Below, in pieces: positions 7,878 to 14,864 of a stretch of DNA of 36,363 nucleotides. The position numbers were made by a program, and so were the translations under genes. Source of the DNA: Candidatus Abyssobacteria bacterium SURF_5. GTDB lineage: Bacteria > Abyssobacteria > SURF-5. Location of the stretch: positions 1 to 36,363 of the forward strand of contig QZKU01000052.1 of NCBI GenBank assembly GCA_003598085.1, in the 5' to 3' direction. The notes beneath the pieces were generated by a model that had not been told where the DNA came from, did not search any database, and saw only the letters and a list, made by a program, of their open reading frames with translations. Within the stretch, counting starts at the first letter, position 1, and each line of letters begins with the position of its first letter.

Positions 7878-8010
7878 AGTTCGGTTGCGACACTCGATCC
7901 TGCGCATGGGAAGGTGATGAGAGTCCGTCTGATGGAGCAGGCAAGGTGTCTGCGGGCAGGAACGAAGTTTCAGGTGCGGCAACTTTTGACCGAAAGTCCT
8001 AAAGGAGAGT
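7868..8010 (+). promoter_or_regulatory. structured leader RNA, candidate riboswitch
   Basis: The leader between the promoter and the ATG at 8016 can fold into a closed multi-helix structure: TTCG/CGAA (7880-7883 with 7991-7994) stacked on GTTGC/GCAAC (7884-7888 with 7979-7983); GACAC/GTGTC (7889-7893 with 7946-7950); CCTGC/GCAGG (7899-7903 with 7937-7941); and a hairpin GGAAC-GAA-GTTTC (7959-7971). The loop of the third helix holds GTGATGA and CTGA, reminiscent of a kink-turn. The outer helix closes just before the ribosome site AAAGGAG (8001-8007). I cannot match it to a known riboswitch class. The gene's function suggests a nitrogen, amino-acid or C1 ligand, but this is a guess. Confidence 0.5.
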
Positions 8011-8015
8011 AACGT

Positions 8016-9599
8016 ATGAATCTACATCGTCCAAATGCCAATGAGGCGCTGCAGACGAGCAACCGCTCGCGGCATGTTTCACCTCAGTCCGGTATTTGCA
8101 GCCGCTGCATAGACGGTTGCAAGGGCGGGTGCGACCTTTTCACTTCCACTTTCCGGGGAAGAGAGCTGCTGTATCCCGGTCCCTTCGGGGAGGTAACCGC
8201 GGGCGCCGATAAAGATTACCCGGTCGATTATTCGCACCTGAACATCATGGGCTATGCCTTCGGGGCCGAGGGTACTCTGGGCGACTCCGACCACGCCACG
8301 TTTCCGACCGTCAATACGGAAACGCAATTCGGCACCACTCACAAGGTAAAGATGAAGGCCCCTATTTTCACCGGCGCGCTCGGCAGCACCGAGATCGCTC
8401 GCAAGAACTGGGAGCATTTTGCCGTGGGCGCGGCCATCAGCGGTATCAGCCTTGTTTGCGGTGAGAACGTCTGCGGCATTGATCCGAAGCTCGAGCTCGA
8501 TTCCCGCGGAAAGGTAAAGGAAGCGCCCGATATGCGCCGGCGGGTGGAAGCCTATCGGCGGTATCATGAGGGATACGGAGACATCCTCGTACAACTGAAT
8601 GTTGAAGATACGCGGTTCGGAGTAGCCGAATACGTGGTCGACAAGCTCGGCGTCGAGACCATCGAACTCAAGTGGGGCCAGGGCGCAAAATGCATCGGGG
8701 GCGAGATCAAAGTCGATTCGCTCGAGCGCGCCATCGAACTGAAGAAGCGCGGCTACATCGTAACGCCAGATCCCGAGAACCCGGCCAATCAGGCGGCCTT
8801 CAGGGACGGCGCCATCAAGCAGTTCGAGCGCCACTCGCGCCTCGGCTTCATCGACTACGACGGCTTCATGAAGGAAGTCGAACGGTTGCGCAAACTTGGC
8901 GCAAAACGGGTAACGCTGAAAACCGGGGCCTATCCGATGCGCGAGCTCGCCATGGCGATTCGCTGGTCGTCCGATGCCCGCATCGATCTGCTCACGATTG
9001 ACGGAGCGCCGGGCGGGACCGGCATGAGCCCGTGGCGCATGATGGCCGAATGGGGCGTGCCTTCAATCTACCTGCATTCGATGGCCTACAATCTGTGCTG
9101 CAAACTCAGGGACAAAGGAAAATTCGTGCCTGATATCGCCTTTGCCGGCGGATTCAGCGCCGAAGACCACGTCTTCAAAGCGATCGCCCTGGGCGCGCCT
9201 TTCACGAAGGCAGTCTGTATGGGCCGCGCGCTGATGATCCCCGGCATGGTCGGCAAAAATATCGCCGCCTGGCTCAATGGATCCAATGGAGAACTGCCCA
9301 AGACCGTATCGAAGTACGGGAAGACGAAAGAAGAGATCTTTGTCTGTTACGAAGAAATTAAGGCGAAGTACGGGGCCGAAGCCGATAAAATGCCGCTTGG
9401 CGCAATCGGAATTTATAGCACAACCGAAAAAATACGAGTGGGCCTGCAACAACTGATGGCGGGGGCGCGCAAGTGGAAGGTTGAGTTGATCAAGCGCCAG
9501 GATCTGGCCTCTCTCACCGAAGAATGCACCAGGGTAACAGGCATCCCCTATATCATGGACGCGTACCGGCAGGAGGCGATGGAGATTATCGACGCCTGA
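8016..9599 (+). CDS. glutamate-synthase-like FMN domain protein with an N-terminal Cys cluster
   Basis: A 527-residue protein with the glutamate synthase FMN/TIM-barrel domain from about residue 80 to 460. Recognisable family motifs are KWGQGAKCIGGEIK (FMN/phosphate region), IDGAPGGTGMSP and AGGFSAEDHVFKAIALGA. The N-terminus carries C28-x2-C31-x3-C35-x3-C39, a possible Fe-S or metal site, while the usual C-terminal Cys motif that binds the 3Fe-4S cluster is absent. It has no glutaminase domain. It may act as the FMN subunit of an amidotransferring or electron-transferring enzyme. N-methylglutamate synthase subunit MgsC belongs to the same superfamily and is an alternative. It is transcribed alone: own promoter and leader, and a terminator follows at 9646. 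Family sure, reaction uncertain. Confidence 0.75.
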   Translation: MNLHRPNANEALQTSNRSRHVSPQSGICSRCIDGCKGGCDLFTSTFRGRELLYPGPFGEVTAGADKDYPVDYSHLNIMGYAFGAEGTLGDSDHATFPTVNTETQFGTTHKVKMKAPIFTGALGSTEIARKNWEHFAVGAAISGISLVCGENVCGIDPKLELDSRGKVKEAPDMRRRVEAYRRYHEGYGDILVQLNVEDTRFGVAEYVVDKLGVETIELKWGQGAKCIGGEIKVDSLERAIELKKRGYIVTPDPENPANQAAFRDGAIKQFERHSRLGFIDYDGFMKEVERLRKLGAKRVTLKTGAYPMRELAMAIRWSSDARIDLLTIDGAPGGTGMSPWRMMAEWGVPSIYLHSMAYNLCCKLRDKGKFVPDIAFAGGFSAEDHVFKAIALGAPFTKAVCMGRALMIPGMVGKNIAAWLNGSNGELPKTVSKYGKTKEEIFVCYEEIKAKYGAEADKMPLGAIGIYSTTEKIRVGLQQLMAGARKWKVELIKRQDLASLTEECTRVTGIPYIMDAYRQEAMEIIDA

Positions 9600-9645
9600 G
9601 GTCTGCGGCCCCGCTGATCTGCGGAATTTTTTCCTCTCTCGGTTT

Positions 9646-9680
9646 GCGGCGCTCATTCGATGAGCGCCGCAGCTGTTTTT
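9646..9680 (+). terminator. rho-independent terminator
   Basis: A perfect 11-bp stem, GCGGCGCTCAT / ATGAGCGCCGC (9646-9656 with 9660-9670), has a TCG loop and is followed by AGCTGTTTTT. It ends the glutamate-synthase-like transcript and separates it from the next operon. Confidence 0.8.
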
Positions 9681-9686
9681 GCGAAC

Positions 9687-9806
9687 GGCAGTTTTGCCGG
9701 TCATTCTCGTCTTGCATTGATCGGGCGGCGCAAAAAGCCTTTATTTAGCCCAGGGCCGATTGCAGGCGATAATGGCTCAAATCTCGTTCCGGAAGAAAAT
9801 TTCCGG
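9687..9806. promoter_or_regulatory. candidate NrpR control sites, including CCGGAA-N6-TTCCGG
   Basis: A perfect dyad CCGGAA-GAAAAT-TTCCGG sits at 9789-9806; its core is exactly the GGAA-N6-TTCC of methanogen NrpR operators. A second dyad, GGCA-GTTT-TGCC (9687-9698, flanked by C and G), copies the GGCA-N4-TGCC palindromes near nrpR. The first lies 35 bp upstream of the -35 box at 9842, unlike a simple blocking site, so activation, looping or a second promoter are possible. No gene is seen in 9600-9955. Confidence 0.5.
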
Positions 9807-9841
9807 ATGAACAAATTGCCGGATAAGCGGAAGATTTCTGC

Positions 9842-9870
9842 TTGAAATAACCCTTTGAATCTGCTAGACT
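9842..9870 (+). promoter_or_regulatory. promoter of the mvhD-metV-metF-glutamate synthase operon
   Basis: TTGAAA (9842-9847) and TAGACT (9865-9870) with a 17-bp spacer, 85 bp upstream of the first gene. It is the only good promoter-like sequence before the six closely spaced genes that run to 17477. Confidence 0.6.
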
Positions 9871-9955
9871 TTGCTTGTGTTTTGCAGTGACTATGCGGGA
9901 CGAGAAAAACCAAACCTGCATGAAAGCCTGCTATGAATAAAGAAGGAAGGATTCA

Positions 9956-10363
9956 GTGGATATCGTTATCTTTGCCTGCCAAAATCGCATTCCGCAAGAT
10001 TGGCGCCCTCCATTCACGCCAGATAGCATTAACGGGCAATACATCCGCCTGAGGCAACTCCCCTGTTCGGCAAAACTCACAACGCTTTCCATTATCCGCC
10101 TCTTTGAAAAACAGGCTGACGCCGTGCTTGTTCTCGCCTGTCCTGAAAACGGATGCCGCTCGCTCGAAGGCAGCCGCAGAGCGGCTGCTCGCGTGCGAGA
10201 AGCAAATGCCGTTCTTGAAGAGGTCGGCCTCGGAAATTGCCGGGTGATGATCAGGCAGAGCGGCGCCAACAATCGACAGGACCTCCTCGACGCACTGCAG
10301 GAATTAAGCGGCCGCGTGGAAAAGCTGGGGCCGAACCCGGCAAAAGGGAACAGGGTCAGATGA
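9956..10363 (+). CDS. MvhD/FlpD-like hydrogenase iron-sulfur subunit
   Basis: A 135-residue protein of the MvhD family: small 2Fe-2S proteins that pass electrons between an oxidoreductase and heterodisulfide-reductase-like or flavin modules. Cysteines C8, C37, C62 and C67 lie in the family pattern (FACQN, LPCSAK, VLACPENGC); the second Cys of the usual N-terminal pair is replaced. The GTG start has AAGGAAGG just upstream. It overlaps metV by four bases (ATGA), the tightest coupling in the operon. MvhD next to MetV/MetF is known from acetogens, where it is thought to feed methylene-THF reductase from bifurcating complexes. Electron partner here is inferred. Confidence 0.75.
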   Translation: MDIVIFACQNRIPQDWRPPFTPDSINGQYIRLRQLPCSAKLTTLSIIRLFEKQADAVLVLACPENGCRSLEGSRRAAARVREANAVLEEVGLGNCRVMIRQSGANNRQDLLDALQELSGRVEKLGPNPAKGNRVR

Positions 10364-11040
10364 TAATAGCCGAACGTAAACCGATCGAAGAAATCCTTTC
10401 AATAATTGGCGACGTCGATTCCGTGCTGATTGCGGGCTGCGCCACATGCGTAGCCGACTGCATGGCGGGCGGCGAGCGGGAAGTCGGCATCCTCGCTTCC
10501 GCGCTCCGGATTGCGGCCGCACAGAGAGGCAAACAACTTGAAGTCCTCGAGGTGACCGTGGAACGCCAATGCGAGCGGGAATTCATTGAAAAGGCGCGGG
10601 AAAAAGTGGACAGAGTCACCCTCGTGCTTTCGACTGCCTGCGGCGTCGGCGTCCAGGCGATGGCCGAGCGTTTCCCGAACAAACCGATTTGTCCCGGCGT
10701 CAACACAAAATTCCTCGGCCTCCGCGAGGCTGAAGGAGTGTGGAGCGAGCGCTGCGCCGCATGCGGAGACTGCACGCTGCATCTGACCGGCGGCATTTGT
10801 CCGGTCGCCCGTTGTTCCAAGAGCCTGCTGAATGGGCCATGCGGCGGCTCCAAAGGCGGGAAATGCGAGGTTTCCGAGGACGTCGATTGCGGATGGCATC
10901 TTATTGTCGAGCGCCTGACGGCTCTTGGGCAACTTGACCGGCTCGAAGTTAACATTCCCCCGAAGAATTGGGCCGCCTCTCGCGACGGCGGACCGCGGAA
11001 AGTCGTCAAGAAGGAATACAGAGATGAAGAGCGGGAGTAA
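10360..11040 (+). CDS. metV: methylene-THF reductase Fe-S/Zn subunit MetV
   Basis: A 226-residue protein matching MetV, the partner of MetF in acetogen-type methylene-tetrahydrofolate reductase. N-terminal cysteines C27, C30 and C34 (GCATCVADC) and a Cys-rich C-terminal segment (CAACGDC, GICPVARC, NGPCGG, GKCEVSEDVDC) fit the MTHFR C-terminal zinc/Fe-S family. The start is the ATG at 10360, overlapping the mvhD-like stop; an earlier in-frame ATG at 10237 lies deep inside that gene and is rejected. Its 3' end overlaps metF by 17 bp. It acts in the cytoplasm in the methyl branch of C1 metabolism, passing electrons to MetF. High confidence for family. Confidence 0.85.
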   Translation: MIIAERKPIEEILSIIGDVDSVLIAGCATCVADCMAGGEREVGILASALRIAAAQRGKQLEVLEVTVERQCEREFIEKAREKVDRVTLVLSTACGVGVQAMAERFPNKPICPGVNTKFLGLREAEGVWSERCAACGDCTLHLTGGICPVARCSKSLLNGPCGGSKGGKCEVSEDVDCGWHLIVERLTALGQLDRLEVNIPPKNWAASRDGGPRKVVKKEYRDEERE

Positions 11041-11959
11041 CCTTGAAAAAGTTTTGGCAGCCGGCCACTTCGCGGTAACGGCTGAACTGGGGCCGCCCAT
11101 GGGCTGCAACATGGAGCCGGTTCGCAAAAAGATCGAGTTGCTGCGCGGGACAGCCGACGCGTATAACGTCACCGATTGCCAAACCGCGGTCGTCCGCATG
11201 AGCAGCATTGCGACGTCGATCCTGCTCGTGCGGGAGGGTCTCGAGCCGGTCATGCAGATGACTTGTCGCGACCGCAACCGGATCGCGATCCAGAGCGATA
11301 TCCTCGGCGCGGCCGGTCATGGAATCCACAACTGCCTGTGTATCGCAGGGGACCACCAGTCGTTCGGGGCCGCCGGAAAACTCAAAGGCCATCCCGGCGC
11401 CAAAAACGTATATGATGTGGATTCGATCCAACTTGTTGGAATACTCAAACAGCTTCGCGACGATTCCCGCCAGCAGGGAGGCGACGCTCTTGACGGACCT
11501 GTTCCGCTGTTCATCGGCGCCGCCTGGACGCCGCTCGGCGATCCGATCCAGATTCGCACTACCCGACTGGCAAAAAAGATTCGAGCGGGTGCAGACTTTA
11601 TTCAAACGCAAGCGGTCTACGACATCGAGCAATTTGCGGAGGCAATGCGCAAGGCGCGCGACAAAGGTCTTCACGAGCGTGCCGCCATTCTGGCGGGCAT
11701 CATTGTTCCTAAAAGCGCCGCCATGCTTACGTACATGAACAAATCGGTGCCCGGCGTGATCGTTCCCCAACATCTGATCGACCGGATGCAGGCGGCCGCC
11801 GACCGGCGGGCCGAAGGCATACGAATCGCCACAGAACTGATCGAACAAGTGCGCCGGATCGAAGGCGTGCGCGGAGTGCACATCCAGGCAATTGAATGGG
11901 AAGCCGCTGTGAGGGATGTCGTTGGAGGCGCGGGACTGCTGCCCAGGCCGGTCGTCTGA
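11024..11959 (+). CDS. metF: methylenetetrahydrofolate reductase MetF
   Basis: A 311-residue TIM-barrel flavoprotein that reduces 5,10-methylene-THF to 5-methyl-THF. The N-terminal VTAELGPPMGC holds the conserved catalytic glutamate. The segment YNVTDCQTAVVRMSS and later GIHNCLCIAGDH and VDSIQLVGILK match the family. The start at ATG 11024 overlaps metV. Upstream extension to 10925 would read through metV and is not needed. With MetV and the MvhD-like protein it forms an acetogen-style reductase that probably does not use NADH directly. The operon then continues into glutamate-synthase-like genes, which is unusual. Confidence 0.9.
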   Translation: MKSGSNLEKVLAAGHFAVTAELGPPMGCNMEPVRKKIELLRGTADAYNVTDCQTAVVRMSSIATSILLVREGLEPVMQMTCRDRNRIAIQSDILGAAGHGIHNCLCIAGDHQSFGAAGKLKGHPGAKNVYDVDSIQLVGILKQLRDDSRQQGGDALDGPVPLFIGAAWTPLGDPIQIRTTRLAKKIRAGADFIQTQAVYDIEQFAEAMRKARDKGLHERAAILAGIIVPKSAAMLTYMNKSVPGVIVPQHLIDRMQAAADRRAEGIRIATELIEQVRRIEGVRGVHIQAIEWEAAVRDVVGGAGLLPRPVV

Positions 11960-11971
11960 GAGGGAAAAGGA

Positions 11972-13378
11972 ATGCCGAAGAAGTATCACATAAGCGCGCA
12001 AGCGGCCCCGCCGAGATTCATTCCCGTTCCCAAGTACGCGATGGTGGAACGGGAAGGCTGTCTCGGCTGCCTCGAGTGCGCCAAGCGTGATTGCGTCTAT
12101 GAGGTCTATAAGAACCGCCGGTTCGATCCGGAACAGATTACAGACTCCATCGACTCTTTGTGCAAGAACTGCCTGCGCTGTATTCAGAGCTGCAAGAACC
12201 AGATCATCAGCAAGATGAAGAATCCGGATTTTTACGCTCTGGGGGATTCCCATTGGAAACCGGACCAGATCGCCAGCCTCTGGGAACAAGCCACTACCGG
12301 GAAAATCCCTGTCTCGGGCGCCGGCTATCGTGGGCCTTTCAGCGGACCAGGCTTCGATTCCATGTGGACGGACATGTCGGAAATCGTGCGCCCGACACGG
12401 GACGGCATCCACGGGCGCGAATACATCAACACCTGCGTCGACATCGGCAGGAAGGTTTCCCGCCTGGTTTTCGATGAGGGCAAACATTTGGTGTCGGAGA
12501 CGCCGCCACTCGTCGAGTTGCCCACCCCCTTCATTTTCGACCTGCTTCCTTTCGGCATAATGAATGAGAGCGTGCGCGAGGCGTATCTGCGCGCCGCCGA
12601 AACGGTGCAGACAATGCTGGTAGTGCCGGAGAGCGCGCTGGACTGGAAACTTGTTCCGCGACTTGAGAACATCATTCCCCTGCTCGATCCCTGCGGAATA
12701 ATTTCGGAAAAAACCAAAGAGCTTATCGTCCGCTCTCGAATGATCGAGTTTGAAGATGCGGCCGACGCGCCGGCTCGCATGGAATCGATCAAGAAATTGA
12801 ATCCCGCGGCGGTTGTCGCGATCAGGATGCCGCTTAACAGACGAACAAGCCCGCGGATCGAGGAACTTACCCGCGCCGGCGTCGAAGCGATCCACGTCGT
12901 TGCGGACTGGCAGGGAAACGAGCCCGGCGAACAGCGTCCCCGCTTCCTGAAAGAGGTGCTGCGAGAGATCCACCTGAATCTGATCGACAAGGCGTTGCGC
13001 GATGAGGTAACCATTATCGCCTCCGGCGGGATTGGAATGGCCGAACACGTGGCAAAGGCGATCATCTGCGGCGCCGATGTCGTCGGCATCGACCTGGTGT
13101 TGCAGGTCGCACTCGAGTGCCGGGTGTGCAAACGATGCACCCGCGGCCTGAGCTGCCCCGTCTCGATCGATGCAATCGAGCCGGAATGGGCGGCGCTGCG
13201 CGTGAGGAATCTGATGTGTTCGTGGCACTCCCAGCTCATTGAGGTCCTCGGAGCCATGGGGTTGCGGGAGATACGGCGGCTGCGCGGAGAGGTGGGCCGT
13301 GCCATGTTTTTCGAGGATTTGGAGAAGGAGGCTTTCGGCGATGTCAGACTCGCCACAGACGCTCGCAGCTCAGGATAA
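11972..13378 (+). CDS. degenerate glutamate-synthase-like Fe-S protein
   Basis: A 468-residue protein with two 4Fe-4S motifs at the N-terminus (C30, C33, C36, C41 and C64-x2-C67-x2-C70-x3-C74). A TIM-barrel-like region follows and ends in a glutamate-synthase-type tail: ASGGIGMAEHVAKAIICGAD, then C383-x2-C386-x2-C389-x5-C395. The usual FMN and 2-oxoglutarate motifs (QGAKPGxGG and GGTG) are missing; VVADWQGNE stands where the glycine-rich loop would be. It looks like a diverged paralogue of the next gene that keeps the Fe-S sites. A role as electron-transfer partner or structural subunit is inferred. Start ATG has AAAAGGA upstream; 12 bp after metF; its end overlaps the next gene by 38 bp, implying coupled translation. 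Confidence 0.7.
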   Translation: MPKKYHISAQAAPPRFIPVPKYAMVEREGCLGCLECAKRDCVYEVYKNRRFDPEQITDSIDSLCKNCLRCIQSCKNQIISKMKNPDFYALGDSHWKPDQIASLWEQATTGKIPVSGAGYRGPFSGPGFDSMWTDMSEIVRPTRDGIHGREYINTCVDIGRKVSRLVFDEGKHLVSETPPLVELPTPFIFDLLPFGIMNESVREAYLRAAETVQTMLVVPESALDWKLVPRLENIIPLLDPCGIISEKTKELIVRSRMIEFEDAADAPARMESIKKLNPAAVVAIRMPLNRRTSPRIEELTRAGVEAIHVVADWQGNEPGEQRPRFLKEVLREIHLNLIDKALRDEVTIIASGGIGMAEHVAKAIICGADVVGIDLVLQVALECRVCKRCTRGLSCPVSIDAIEPEWAALRVRNLMCSWHSQLIEVLGAMGLREIRRLRGEVGRAMFFEDLEKEAFGDVRLATDARSSG

Positions 13379-14849
13379 AATTTCGCAAACGGGCTGCCGC
13401 GAGCCAAAACATGTGCCCTCGCGATTCCGTAATCGCGTTGCGAAGTATAAAGTGTTTCGAAGCGCCGCGTGCGTTGCGTGCGGCAAATGCGCCGAGCTGT
13501 GTCCATACGGAGTGCATGTGCAAAGCGGCGACCGCATGCTCAGGCCGCGCGAATGGCTGTGCATCGGATTCGAGTGTCAGAAGAACAGTTTTTACTGCAT
13601 CGATCAATGTCCACAACAGGCGCTTTCAATGGGAATCAATCCGCTGTTCGAGGTGATCGGTGATGCGCGCTGGCCCGCCGATATGATCCTGGCGACGTGG
13701 GCGATGGCCGAGACCGGCGATGTCCCCCCAGGCGGTTTAGAATATCAGTTCGGACTCTCCGGCGGCGGCTTCGACCGGCTCGCCTTCGATTTTGCAGACG
13801 GAAGGGATAACGGCATCAGCGAGGACGACATCGATCTCGGCATCGAATTGAACCGGCGCGGCGGCGACGCTCATCCCGTCCATATCGATATTCCGATATA
13901 CGGCGGCGGCATGTCGTTCGGCTCGATCAGCGAGAACACCATGATCGGACGCGCCATGGCGGCCAAAGAGTGGAACACCTTCACGTGCACCGGCGAAGGC
14001 GGATACCCGGAGTCGCTCGTGCCTTTCTCCAACCACATTATCACTCAGGTGGCGACGGGACTATTCGGAGTACGCGAGGAGACTATCCAGCGATCGAAGA
14101 TCATCGAATTCAAATATGCGCAGGGGGCAAAGCCCGGCCTCGGCGGCCATCTTCTCGGCGATAAAGTGACTCCGCAGGTGGCGCAAATGCGCGAGGCGGT
14201 GGCCGGAAATTCACTGTTCTCGCCGTTCCCGTTCCACTCCGTTTATTCGGTTGAAGACCACAAGAAGCACGTGGATTGGATCAAGGCGATCAGTCCGCGC
14301 TCGCTCATATCGGTGAAGGTATCGACGCCGACCGACGTCGATATGGTAGCGATGGGCAGCTACTATGCCGACGCGCACATTCTGCACATCGACGGCAGTT
14401 ACGGCGGCACGGGAGCCGCACCGGATATCGCGAAGAAGAACATCGCAATGCCGATCGAGTACGCCATTCCGAAGGTCCACAAGTTCTTGGTTGCCGAAGG
14501 CGTGCGCGAGCGGGTGGCGCTGATCGCATCCGGCGGCATTCGCAACCCGTGGGACGTCGCCAAATCGATTGCGCTCGGCGCCGACGGAGTCGTCGTGGGA
14601 ACGGCGGAAATGATCGCGCTGGAGTGCATTCGCTGCGCCAATTGCGAGAGCGGCCGCGGGTGCGCCCGCGGGATAGCCACTACTGATCCCGAGCTTGTCC
14701 GACTCGTTTCCATCGAGTACGCGAGCCGGCGCCTGAGCAACTTGTATCTGGCCTGGGCAAGAGAGCTAAAAAGAATCCTCAAACGGCTGGGAATGCGCAG
14801 CGTCAAGGAACTCGTCGGACGAACCGATGTCCTTGTGCGCTTTCCATAA
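13341..14849 (+). CDS. gltB: glutamate synthase FMN/Fe-S subunit (archaeal GltB type)
   Basis: A 502-residue protein. The N-terminus has ferredoxin-like cysteines C44, C47, C50, C54 and further C74, C79, C86, C90. The FMN domain is complete: YAQGAKPGLGGHLLGDKV, HIDGSYGGTGAAPDI and ASGGIRNPWDVAKSIALGAD. It ends with the CIRCANCESGRGC cluster motif of the 3Fe-4S site. It catalyses reductive transfer of ammonia to 2-oxoglutarate, making glutamate. The ATG at 13341 with GGAGAAGGAG upstream is preferred over 13239, which lies inside the preceding gene. No GltD-type NADPH subunit is present here, so the electron donor may be ferredoxin or a neighbour in the operon. Confident call. Confidence 0.85.
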   Translation: MSDSPQTLAAQDKISQTGCREPKHVPSRFRNRVAKYKVFRSAACVACGKCAELCPYGVHVQSGDRMLRPREWLCIGFECQKNSFYCIDQCPQQALSMGINPLFEVIGDARWPADMILATWAMAETGDVPPGGLEYQFGLSGGGFDRLAFDFADGRDNGISEDDIDLGIELNRRGGDAHPVHIDIPIYGGGMSFGSISENTMIGRAMAAKEWNTFTCTGEGGYPESLVPFSNHIITQVATGLFGVREETIQRSKIIEFKYAQGAKPGLGGHLLGDKVTPQVAQMREAVAGNSLFSPFPFHSVYSVEDHKKHVDWIKAISPRSLISVKVSTPTDVDMVAMGSYYADAHILHIDGSYGGTGAAPDIAKKNIAMPIEYAIPKVHKFLVAEGVRERVALIASGGIRNPWDVAKSIALGADGVVVGTAEMIALECIRCANCESGRGCARGIATTDPELVRLVSIEYASRRLSNLYLAWARELKRILKRLGMRSVKELVGRTDVLVRFP

Positions 14850-14864
14850 GAGAACCAACAGACC

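Noticed and set aside
7899-7941. Fluoride riboswitch, from GATGA and CTGATGG in the leader
   Set aside because: The pairing between the GATGAGG-type loop and the 3' CCTC-type partner required by the fluoride fold is not present.
7868-7995. Cobalamin riboswitch, from GGGAAGGTGATGAGAGTCC
   Set aside because: The following CCCGC-ACTGT box and the distal GGGAAGG parts of the B12 element are missing.
11006-13228. Very long (740-codon) minus-strand open frame opposite metF and the GltB-like gene
   Set aside because: Produced by GC-rich codon bias of the plus-strand genes; no motif and no ribosome site. The plus strand carries clear families.
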